In this document: piece by piece, positions 26,501 through 36,200 of the stretch
How positions within the stretch are numbered: position 1 is the first letter of the stretch
Layout: every line of letters begins with the position of its first letter
Source of the DNA: Rotaria sordida
Lineage: Eukaryota; Rotifera; Eurotatoria; Philodinida; Philodinidae
Direction: 5' to 3'
Assembly (NCBI GenBank): GCA_905250125.1
Contig: CAJNOL010000913.1
Location: 1-64,000, forward strand
Length of the DNA: 64,000 nt
The notes under the pieces: generated by a model
What the model saw: the letters and a program-made list of their open reading frames with translations, nothing else
What the model was told of the DNA's origin: nothing
The model's database searches: none
Made by a program: the position numbers and the translations under genes

Positions 26501-26975
26501 TTTCAATCGAAATAATATTTAGTTGATAAAAAATTGAAGTGAATTAATTTATTTCATTTTAGTCGTTTATTCAGAAACTTCGGTTGTTGCTCCATTAGAA
26601 ACTTTAACTACAAATTTAAATTATAAAATTCTTGATGAATTTATTGGTAAAATGACTGATTTAACATCGAAATTTTTATTAAATACTAATACTTCTATTA
26701 CATTACCACCATTTATATTAACTTCAGACGGTTAGTTATATTATGTCTTTCTTCTTTTTTTTTATGGCCATTTATTGACTACGAATAATAGATAAATATT
26801 GACTTTTTTTCTTTTTTTAGTACCAACAAATCGTTTTAGTATCGTATCTGTTGATAATAATAATGGTATATATGGTAATGATAAGAAACCACGTATTGGT
26901 TTTATTAAACTAACGCAATATTCAATAAATACAATCAATGAACTACCAGAAAAATCTTTGGATGAAGAACGATAA
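14575..26975 (+). CDS. PPIP5K: Diphosphoinositol pentakisphosphate kinase (PPIP5K/Vip1)
   Basis: Twenty-five exons (1283 residues): 14575-14682, 14772-15368, 16409-16510, 16578-16739, 16799-16920, 16988-17176, 17235-17310, 17364-17420, 17482-17629, 19648-19748, 19801-20133, 20533-20671, 20747-20791, 21193-21374, 21435-21513, 23074-23137, 23226-23340, 23389-23577, 23632-23971, 24244-24312, 24639-24785, 25052-25114, 25195-25296, 26563-26730, 26821-26975. The enzyme phosphorylates InsP6/5-InsP7 to inositol pyrophosphates in the cytosol. Seen: an ATP-grasp kinase domain (about residues 40-370) with [40 protein letters not shown] and [11 protein letters not shown]; then a histidine-acid-phosphatase-like domain with [15 protein letters not shown] near residue 410, [20 protein letters not shown] and [17 protein letters not shown]. 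The C-terminal tail is poorly conserved but keeps APLETL. Kinase and phosphatase signatures both look intact. Exons 20-23 are the least certain. Several introns carry mobile elements. Confidence 0.95.
15529..16200. repeat. Composite repeat in PPIP5K intron 2 (TIR remnant plus satellite)
   Basis: The left end (GTGGACTCGTTCAACTCTTT, then CTCGTAGAAG) matches the arm of the long-TIR element at 49275-50222. The right end near 16185 carries CTCTACGAGAAAGAG. Between them, about 15820-16150, is an array of about four diverged units of about 100 bp, each with ACTGACCTCGGATT, a TCCTCA/GATTACC block and an ATTAATAATTAATT spacer. The same unit repeats at 50366-50660. Confidence 0.65.
17743..18684. mobile_element. 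Nested palindromic element in PPIP5K intron 9
   Basis: Outer arms 17743-17895 and about 18540-18684 pair (GTTAAAAAGTTT at the end; CCTAAGAGGATATG; ACTACAATCTT). Immediately inside, 17900-18000 pairs with 18055-18165 (CAATCAGACTAG; GGATGAATTATCTC). A block of about 370 bp with a run of about 17 G residues (18285-18302) sits between the inner and outer right arms and looks inserted. Non-autonomous; family unknown. Confidence 0.7.
18880..19530 (+). mobile_element. Degenerate Tc1/mariner-like transposase relic
   Basis: The end of this stretch of PPIP5K intron 9 reads [15 protein letters not shown], resembling the WPSNSPDLNPIENLW motif that holds the second/third catalytic region of Tc1-type DDE transposases. 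The rest has no continuous frame. A block at about 19352-19405 (AATGAAAACCACAAG..., then AAAAATTATTCGAAAAA) matches the terminal repeat of the element at 43361-43781. Called a decayed DNA transposon on this limited evidence. Confidence 0.4.
20167..20513. mobile_element. Near-perfect palindrome (fold-back MITE), PPIP5K intron 11
   Basis: Arms of about 160 bp (20167-20326 and 20352-20513) are almost identical in reverse complement, differing at only a few positions, around a 25-nt spacer. Ends read TATATGAGGTTGGCCAGTC and the complement of TATATGGGGTTGGCCAGTC. The whole element occupies most of a 399-nt intron. High arm identity suggests a young insertion or active arm homogenisation. Each strand has an open frame giving nearly the same peptide, a direct consequence of the symmetry. 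Confidence 0.85.
20925..21160. repeat. Inverted repeat in PPIP5K intron 13
   Basis: GTCGTACAAAATGAAACGTT (20963-20982) is matched in reverse complement at 21095-21117, and the pairing extends through AGGTTTATTTTC to about 20932 and 21143. The left flank 20818-20915 carries GATCGGAAAGTCTTTTAGA and AAAGTATTTTCGAT, blocks shared with 53594-53668 and 63507-63580. Confidence 0.6.
21642..22587. mobile_element. hAT-like non-autonomous transposon, PPIP5K intron 15
   Basis: A 946-bp element starting CAGGGATGCCACCTCTTC and ending with the complement of CAGGGATGCCACTTCTTC. It is flanked by a perfect 8-bp direct repeat TTGTCCAT (21634-21641 and 22588-22595). CAGGG-type short TIRs with 8-bp target duplications are diagnostic of the hAT superfamily. 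No transposase frame remains. Inside, 22177-22245 and 22295-22364 form a second palindrome (TTTTCTACAAACTGAT ends), possibly a nested insertion. Confidence 0.85.
22651..22915. repeat. Small inverted-repeat element, PPIP5K intron 15
   Basis: CATACCCTAGTCGACTCTCC at 22651-22670 is matched in diverged inverted form near 22893-22912 (AGAGAGTCTCGACTAGGAATG). Internally there is a short CGGGGAGTCC / GGAATCCCCG hairpin. It lies 64 bp downstream of the hAT-like element. Weaker evidence than for its neighbour. Confidence 0.45.
23998..24204. mobile_element. MITE in PPIP5K intron 19
   Basis: About 207 bp with imperfect inverted ends: GGACTGTACAGGTCA on the left and the complement of GGAGTGTACAGATCA on the right, with further pairing of TGAGCAAC...GGTTTTCC. 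It is flanked by TA on both sides, compatible with a Tc1/mariner-type 2-bp TA duplication, though TA flanks are common by chance here. It accounts for most of the 272-nt intron. Confidence 0.6.
25801..26180. repeat. TCACGTCGCTAAC motif cluster and dispersed repeat, copy 2
   Basis: The 13-mer TCACGTCGCTAAC occurs three times in PPIP5K intron 23, at 25801, 25992 and 26157, all in the same orientation. The last copy sits in a segment (about 26050-26180) collinear with Cdc20 intron 7 (4705-4835), where the corresponding position has decayed. Confidence 0.6.
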
Positions 26976-28212
26976 AGGTGCTTTATTTTTGTATATTATG
27001 TAGAATGTGTGAACATTAATTAATTAAACTATTCCATTCAGTTTGCTGTTCCAATCTTTTTATTTTTAAATTCTTTTTGTTTTTTACATGTTCATATTTT
27101 GTTTTCCTTTTACTGTTTGTGTATATATATATATATATATATATATTTACTAAATGGTACACCTTTGTAGACATTTAACAAATATGACAAATTCTTGTGT
27201 TTGCACGGTCTTTTTTATAAAAGAAAACTTAGTATATTCTATTTCAATAGATATTTGAAAAAAAAAACCAGATTTTAAATGACACTTGGATTTATTCTCT
27301 AAGACGAAATATGATGCATACATAAAGTAATAGGTGAGATTAAGAGAACAAATATTTTTATCGTTCTTCAGATATTGAGTATATACATCATCAAGCAATA
27401 TTGACTTTAATGTGGTTTTCAATATGAAGTGATGGGTTTATTGGTTTAAAAAAAAAAGCCCTTTAACTGATATAAATAACACGCGAAGTATTTTTGAAAA
27501 TTAACTTCCTCTATACAAAGATTTAGTGTGTATTTATAATTATAATAAAATTTAATAATGGTTCGGAAGTCCTATTACACATTACTATAATAGAAAAAAA
27601 AATGAGATTTTATCCGAAGAAGGTCTTTATAATTGTAAAAAAGAAAAGGAGCAATATGGTATTGACAATGTTGTATCATGCAATTGTCTTTTTTCTTGTA
27701 GATGAAACAAAAAAAAAGTTGGTTTTTTTTTTCCATTAACATAAAACTAATTCATTATGCAACTTGATGATTTAAGAATATCATCTTCTTTTTCTTCTTT
27801 TGCAAATGAAAATAGAATTGTAAAAACTTAATAGTCCATGAAAATTTATTGATTCATAAATAATCTTCTTGTCTATGTTTATAAATTTACTTGTTCAACT
27901 GAAGTATTTATTTTAAAGCTTATAAAAACTTTATTCAATTCCATTTTTCTATTAAATAGAGTTACGTAAAATAGAAAACTTTTTACAGTTATGATTTACG
28001 TTCAATGTTAACCTTAATCATCCATTAAAAGAAATACTTAAATACAGAATATTGCATTACTAAGAATTCGAATGATGCAAAGTATAATCGATTATTCAAT
28101 CATGTGTATAACGAAGCCTTTTGTTTATTTTTTTTTTCGTTTAAATTGATCTTGACATCAGTATACAATATTTGTTTGTAAAACTTCTTTTTTTTTTTTT
28201 TGTGTTTTTCAG
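26976..28212. other. Intergenic region PPIP5K to NDUFAF5
   Basis: AT-rich spacer with a TA microsatellite at 27123-27146. No gene seen on either strand. A splice-acceptor-like TTTTTCAG directly abuts the NDUFAF5 start codon at its right end. Confidence 0.5.
28203..28212 (+). promoter_or_regulatory. Acceptor-like site abutting the NDUFAF5 ATG
   Basis: A long T run followed by GTTTTTCAG stands immediately before ATG 28213, exactly like the 3' splice sites inside the gene. Either a 5' UTR intron ends here or this is a spliced-leader trans-splice acceptor. Trans-splicing is known in rotifers; whether it is used here is inference. Confidence 0.4.
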
Positions 28213-30063
28213 ATGAAATTTTATTTGAATAATTTAAAATTAGTTCGACAATGTTTAATAGATTTTCATCGTCAATTATCAATTAGTCAAATATATTTTC
28301 AACAGTCAGAATCAACACGAAATATATTTGATCGACAAACAAAATTAAAACAACGTGAACGAACTTGTCTCGATCCAAATTATGAAACTTATTCTTATGT
28401 ACATGAACGTGTTGCACAAAGTCTTGTTGATAGAATATTTGATATAAAACGGTAGAATTATTTGTTTTATTATTCAAAAAAAAACAAACAAAATTTCATT
28501 TAGAACATTTCAATCAGCACTTGATCTTGGTTGTGGTCGAGGTTTAACTGCTAGTGAATTAACTAAAGATGTTGTTAAACGTATAACTATGATTGATAAT
28601 TCATCACTTATGCTTAGTCAAATACGTCCACCTATCGAAGAAAATGGACATGATGGAATAGAGATTATTAAAAAACATATGGATGAAGAACAATTAAGTG
28701 GTGAAGAATCATCATATGATCTTGCATATAGTTGTTTAAGTCTTCATTGGATTAATGATCTTCCTGGTGTATTACGTAAAGTTTTATATTTATTAAAAAA
28801 TGACGCACCATTTATTGGTAAATATATATTTGAATTTAATCATAATCTTTTACATATCTTAAAGAGAATGAAATTTATTTGATGAGAAAATTAGATGTAG
28901 ACAAGAATCATCGATAGAATGATTTTGAAACGTAAAAATAAGATTTTAGTTCATATAATTTAATTAACAAAATGAAATTTAATCGAGAAATAAAAGACAT
29001 GGGAGATAGTCAATTAATAGTTGTTTGATTGGTTTCAGTACTTCACCATTACATATATAGCAAGATGTGTCAACTCATTAAAAATTCTTTTTTTTTTTTC
29101 TATTACCCATCACTTGCAACCTGATCGACTCAATTATACCTATACTATAAATTGATTTTATGATCCATTTAATTGATCATAATTGTATATTTTTTTTATA
29201 GGTGCAATGTTTGCTTCCGATACGTTATATCAACTTCGTGTTTCACTTCAATTAGCTGAAACTGAACGTGAAGGAGTAATGAGAAAGAAAAAATTTTTTA
29301 ATTAAAATTTTTTTTTTGTTCTTGTAAAGGGTTTTTCACCTCATGTTTCACCATTTGTTGAACCACCAGATATTGGTGGTCTTTTACAACGTATTGGTTT
29401 TAATATAGTTACATTAGTGCGTATTATTTTGTACAAATTGAATTTAATAAATTATGTTTTTATTCTAGTAGGATCTTGATGAAATTTATATTGATTACCC
29501 TTCGATGTTTGAATTAATGTTTGATCTTAAAGGTAGTAAAAATAAATATTTATTAACAAATTAAATTTTTTTTTTTAATTATAAGGTATGGGTGAAAATA
29601 ATTGTAGTTGGAATCGAAATTTAACATTAAAACGTGAAACACTTCTTGCAGCTCAAGCTATTTATCAAAGTAAATCTAAAGATATTATAATCTTTATCTG
29701 TGATACTTCTGTTTTATTATAAGTATTCATTTATTACCTTCTGAATAGTATAATGACAAAGTCATAAATTTTGAAATATGTACATAAAAGAAATAAAGCA
29801 GAAGAAGAAGAAAAAAAAAAACAAATTGTTTCTTTTTATAGATATGTACGGTAATCAAAATGGGTCAATACCAGCTACCTATCGTATACTATATTTTATT
29901 GGTTGGAAGCCAGACCCAAGTCAAGTAAATATTTATTAAAATTGTATTTGTTTCTCTAATTTAAAAAAAAAAAAACTTTTGTATTTAGAAAAGTCCAGCT
30001 AAACGTGGTTCGGCGAATGTATCTTTCAAGGATATAGACAAGATTTTAACGACGAAAAAATAA
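28213..30063 (+). CDS. NDUFAF5: Arginine-hydroxylase NDUFAF5, complex I assembly factor
   Basis: Eight exons (28213-28451, 28504-28817, 29202-29275, 29330-29416, 29472-29532, 29586-29669, 29842-29924, 29989-30063) encode 338 residues, close to the human length. NDUFAF5 is a mitochondrial matrix protein with a methyltransferase fold that hydroxylates an arginine of NDUFS7 during early complex I assembly. Seen: [14 protein letters not shown] near the N-terminus; the SAM-binding signature [48 protein letters not shown] followed by [38 protein letters not shown]; and [13 protein letters not shown]. The N-terminal 40 residues are basic and hydroxylated, consistent with a mitochondrial targeting peptide. 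Domain order is complete, so the gene appears functional. The start codon directly follows an acceptor-like sequence. Confidence 0.95.
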
Positions 30064-33000
30064 ATCTTATGACCAACAGCTTGCTTATGTGTTGATACTA
30101 AACCTTGACATGATTATGTTCTTCTTTTTTTGTATTAACAAAGAAAAAAAAAAAAACACACACATAAACACAAAAGAACTATGTTCTTCGATTATGACAC
30201 ACATATCATTTAGTGTTCCTTCTTTTTTTTTCTTTTTTTTTTTTAACAGAACAAAATCTACATAGTGCTATTAAAGAAAAAAAAATTGATAATAACGATG
30301 TTAAAGACATGCGGAAAAACAGAAAAAGAAAGAACGTACATCTTACAGCACATAAAATAACGTTCGATTTTTTTTCTTCTTTTTTTTTTCTCTGCTTCTT
30401 CGATGTGTTCTTTTTGAAAAGATTTTTTTTATGTATGTTGGCTGACTGCCGACACTTTTGCCCCTATTGCTACTACTGCCGTCAACATTATTATATGCAC
30501 GCGTATATAAGAAAAAAAAAAGAAAGAACCGAAGAAAGAACGTGAACTATGATGACGACGATACCGGTAAGAATGAATGTCCATAGGACGTTGTGTTTTG
30601 TTTTGTTTTTTTTTTTTCTTTTCGTTATTATGAATGACTACTGACCATTCACATGGATGAAAAAGAAATGTATTGTATCATTTATCGGTTGGCATATAGA
30701 CAGACTTCCAACCCTATGGCTGTGTATACATACATGTTCTATTTAACAAATGAAACTAACACTGCACGCAGAAAGAGAATAAAATATATATTTTTGAAGC
30801 AATAACAATACTTATTTTATTGCATTGTTGATAATCGTTTGAGTTTTAAATTTTATAGTTTGTCTATCAAAAGGAATATAATGAGACAAAAAAATAAAAG
30901 AAATATTTTACAATTTTGGATATTATTCGATATTAACATATATATATATATATATATATATATGTCTTAAAATCAGTGTCAAACATTTGTTTGTATTGAA
31001 CAAATATGCATTAGTCTTTAATTGAAATGGAACCATGAAGAACAAAAAAAGAAAAAAAATTGATTTTCAGTTGTATTTACATTCGAACAAACACAAGTGA
31101 TTATTACAGTATTCGTCGAGCTTATCTTGACAACAAACTCACCTACTTAAATAGCAGTAGTCGTTGTTGTTGTGAGAAAAATGAAGGAGTAAGAAGAAAA
31201 AAAACGAACGAACGAACGAACAAACGAAAAATGCTGCTGAAAACAAGAAGAAAAAAGAAATTTGTGATTTACATTTGCTTATTCATACTCATTTTTCCAC
31301 TGTTACTTCTGTACTATTTTGATTATATGAAATCGAACATTTAGGTTTTTTTCCCTAAGAGTTTCGTAATATTCACGTTTTGTGCCAAGTCAAATGAGAA
31401 AAAAAGGCAGGAGAAAAGAAAGCAGAAAGAGAGAGAGAGAGAGACTTAATCAGACTGCAGATGATGTAAGACCATGGCGGCGAACGAATTCAATACATCT
31501 TGGTGTGCACGAATACACTCGATGACACAATCGGAACATTTGAAACCGCAAATCTCTCTCTCTGTTTCTCTCCTTCTTTTTTTATGCATGTTGTCACAAG
31601 AGGTATTTTATGATTTGCTTGATTTTTCTTTCTTTCTCTCTCTCTCTCTCTCCCCTTCTTGTTCAAATCATCGTCAATTTATTGTCCTCAATACGTGTGC
31701 AATTGTATAGTGTCGTAAATATTTTTCTTCTTTTCACTCATCAAGTAGTACTCTCTGCTGACCGTCGTAGTCATTTAAAATATGGTCAATAGCATTACTG
31801 ACGATACTAGCTTCGTCTCTTATTCTCCCTCAAGCTGTGTGACGAGAAGAGGATCAGTCAATAACTTACCGAAGCGTACCACACACTATTCTGCACTCCA
31901 CTTATGTGCGTCAATATTTACTCATTCAAATCAGAATCATTCTTTCTCTTTTTCTGTCTCGTTCTTTCGTTTAAAAATCGCTTCTACTTGCCGTTTTCAA
32001 TAGAAAAAAGTAAGTGGTAACTGCAGTTTTCTTTTATTTTCTATTCATTTTCGTCCTTCTTTTTTTTAATTTTATTATCTTATCTAGATGGATATATATA
32101 TATATATATATATATTTAAATATATGGACGGTGAAGGACAGACCTTGAATAATGGACAAGATTAAATGAAAAACAGTCAGACAGACAGACATATGTAGGA
32201 TTAGGATATAAAATTAGCACGTCGTCGAGTGTCAATTTGTTTTTGTCTTTATATACTTGCTCATCGAATTTATTCATTCTTTATCGTATTTTTTCAATTT
32301 GCATTCTGTTTACGTGGAGATAGTAAGATGAAATGAGTAAGATGTCGACGACCTTTTGTATATATGAGAAAGAATGAGTAGGCGACATATATATATATAT
32401 ATATATATCCATTGTATACGTATATATATATATATAAACGAATATAAGATGATGAAGGTAGATTTCAACTTCATGATTATATACATAGCTGTCGTTATAG
32501 TGAGGATATTCGAGTAAAGAAAGAAGAATATTTTTACTTCATATGTTTCCATTTATGTACGATATTACATACATAAATTCTACCCGAAAAGATGATGAAA
32601 CATTCCGTTGTTCTTCGATTTCAAAAGGTAAATATGTGCAGAGATGGTCTCTCTCTCTCTCTTTCTCTCTTTCTTCTTTTTTTTTTATATGTCATCTTCA
32701 ATACGTGTGTGTACGTATGTGTAATGCTTATCAAGCTGGTTCGTTTGCTTGATAGACAGAAAGAGAAAGAGAAAGAGAGAGAGAGAGGGAGAGAGAGAAA
32801 GACACTGTAGTTACAAAAAGATTAGCAATACGAAGAAGACGAAGAAGGACATATTGTTTCATTGTCGATCGTTGCCACACATATACCACAGGTATACGAA
32901 GTGCCAATGAACATGTGTGTGTGACTATATGTGTGAGGAGGGAGAAAAAAAAAACCTATATATATCGAATCGAATGCTGCCGTCTCATGTCTAGTCTCGA

Positions 33001-33208
33001 ATTGCGAACATTGATGTATGTATATAAATATATATGTCTATTCTCTAATTGAAATGATACCTATATATATATATATATATATATACGATATATACACGAT
33101 ATATGATCTTTTCGACAGTTTCTATTCTAGATGTTACCATCTGTATTCAATTGATAAAATAAATTTTTCTTAAGAAAAAAAAAAAACTATAACAAATCGA
33201 AGAGAAAT
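30064..33208. other. Gene-free, microsatellite-rich region
   Basis: About 3.1 kb between NDUFAF5 and the PDZ gene. It holds TA/AT runs (30940-30963, 32094-32116, 32384-32408, 33064-33086), CT/GA runs (31430-31443, 31636-31654, 32648-32672, 32760-32800) and long A or T tracts. The open frames are low-complexity and lack homology. It may include 5' UTR exons and the promoter of the PDZ gene; none could be pinned down. Confidence 0.5.
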
Positions 33209-36200
33209 TTGATTATGCCTGAATTAAGTGACGCCGAACTTTTGCGTAATGCTAATGTTCGTTTATGTCGATTACGAATTTGGCCCAATTTCGAAGGACT
33301 TGGTTTTAATCTTGAAGCAGCTTCTCGACCACCACATTTAATTCGACTTGTTGAATCCAATAGTCCAGCAGCAATTGGTGGTTTAAAAATTCTTGATGTT
33401 GTATTAGCTGTTAATCAAGAAGATGTATCCGATGCTAGTTATGATCGTGTACGAAATGCTATTAAAGCAGCACGTGATAGTAATGGTCCTATTGAATTAC
33501 TTGTTGTTGAACAACGTTTTTATCATCAATTAAAAAAACGAAATATTCCAGTTAATCCTCAAACAGCAAGTGTTATGAATACACCAGCAGCAATGCCAAA
33601 TGATTATTTAAATTTTCCTAAACGTACACCACGTACATGTAATATACGTTTAAATAGAAATGATACATCATTTGGTTTTGAAGTTATTAATGGTGAAAAT
33701 GATATTGGTGCATATATTCAAGAAGTATTTCAAAATACTCCAGCTAGTAATACACCATTACGTAAATCTGATCGTATTATTGAAATTGATGATAAATATG
33801 TTGATAAAGATTTAAGTAAATCTATATTAGAAAAATTAAGTAAAGCAAAAACTAAAGGTGCTGTTAAATTATATGTTGTCGATACAGAAACATATAAAAA
33901 TGCTCAATTAAATAAAATATCATTAGCATCAAAAGGAAAACGTAAAAGCCAATCAGAAGATAGATTATCAGCTAATCGGTATTATACAAATGATCGTACA
34001 TGTAAGTATCAAATAATCAAAAAAAAAAAAAGAAAATATATAGATATTTATTTATTTATTTATTACTAATCTAATCAACCTTGAATTTTATATTTATTCA
34101 AAGTCTGAAAATTGAGAAGTTTTGTATCACTTTTCAGTCTTTATATTTGTTAGAAGAGAAAAAAAACTATTTGAATAGTTCTGGTTTTCTTTTTCTTCTT
34201 CATTTCAAAGAAGAAAAAAAAATGACAATATTTGATAGAGAAATTTTTTATTCAGCTTTGTCTATGAATGACGATAATCAACTACCACCATCGAATACAT
34301 CAACACTTCGTGATATGCCAAAAACTAGAACACCAAGTGTACCGGATTTAACACAATCAACAAGATCACAAATACCACCATTAATTATTCCTACATCATC
34401 AGTACCATCACGAAATGAAGATATTCGTTTATGTACTATTGATCGTGCTGATTCTGCTGATACATTTGGTATTGAACTTAATTATCATCGTCGAGAACAA
34501 TTTCATTCATTAAGTATTATACCTGGTCGAGATAATGAACGATCAAGTAAGATTTTCAATTGTTTTTTTTTTTTTCTTTTGTACTATTTTTATCCTTCAT
34601 TATTAATTATTTATCAAAATAATTTTTATCGTTTGTTTTAAATAGATTAGTTTAAATCTTTAAAGATTAGAGGTATATAAATCGCAAACTCTTGAGAATT
34701 AATAATTTTTCATTCAAAAAAAAAAAAAGAAAGAGAACGGTCAAAAAAAATGTCTATTTGAAATAATAAGTCAACTCTTATCAGTTAGAAAGGTTAAGAA
34801 CGTGTTTAGATGTTCGAGTAAAAAGAAAAAGCAATGTAATCAAATGTGTACTTGATAAAAAAAAAAAGAACTTAATATCACTGAAAATATTTCGAATTGT
34901 TTAAAATTTGATTTTTAACTTTAATTATTTATATATGAAATATATTGAAAATAGAGCATTTAAAATGAAGAAATTTTGATTCATTTTATTTTTTTTTAAA
35001 TAAAATTCAATTATTTATAAGAAATTAAAATTTAATATAAACATCTGAAAATCTATGAAAATACAAAATAAAAGGGAACCGAAATTTTCAGCACGGGAAT
35101 TTTCAGCACTAGGAATAATCAGCACGTTGAATTTTCAGCACGCGAACGTCCATCATCAAAAACCACACCGTGAGGGTCTTGGTGTGGCTATAGGTGCCTG
35201 TGGGTGTAAGTGAGATAATAAGCGTAGATGTGGGTGTCGTTGCGGGCGGAGCCATAGATGGAGATTTATGTGTTTGTGAGGTTCTGGTGCCGATCTGAGT
35301 GTGAATCTAGGTGTGTGTATGGACGAAAATGAGTAAGAAATACATTCCGCTAACCCACACATAGAGAAGGATGCCCAGTACCAGACAAACACCCATCCGG
35401 CACCTGCAGCTACGCTCTTACGTATACCAAGAGCCTCACAGTGTGTTTTTCATGATGGACGTTCGCGTGCTGAAAATTCAACGTGCTGATTATTCCTAGT
35501 GCTGAACGTTCCTGTGCTGAAAATTCTGTACTGAACGTTCCGTGCTGAAAATTCACCAACCCAAAATAAAACCAATTCTAGAATGATAAAGTTCATGTTT
35601 TAATTTAATTTATTCTATACAGATGCTGAAGTTGCTGGTGTAAAAACGGATGATCGTTTAATTGAAATCAATGGTCAAAATATTCAAAATCTTAGTCATG
35701 AACAAATAACACAACGTATACGTGCTATTAAACATCCTGATCCATTAGAAGTTTTAGTAGCTGATGTTCCAACATTTGAATATTATAAACAACAACAAAA
35801 ACTTATTCATCGTGGTTTACCAAATGTTAAAGTTATGCCACCTAATAGATTTAGGCATTCAGTATCACCAGCTGCTTCATCACATCGATGTATGTATAAA
35901 TAAAAATTCATTGATTTTATTTATTTATTTTTGTTTTCAAAATTATCTTATTTTAGCTATTGATATGAGACCATCATCGGCTGGTTTACGTGAACAACCT
36001 AAACTTCAACCAACACCACCAGTTTTAAATACATTTGGTCGAACACCAACAACATCTGTATTAGGAGAATTAACTAATAGTACTGTTATAATAGCTCCAC
36101 CTCTACCAACAACATCATTACAACCACGTCATATTCCAATACGAAAAGATGCACAATTATCGAATGGTGTTGGTTTTAATTTTCGTACAATGATAAATGA

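Noticed and set aside
30213-32810. Several open frames of 60-110 codons in the microsatellite-rich gap
   Set aside because: They are translations of T/A, CT and GA runs with many Phe, Ser and Lys residues and lack any recognisable domain.
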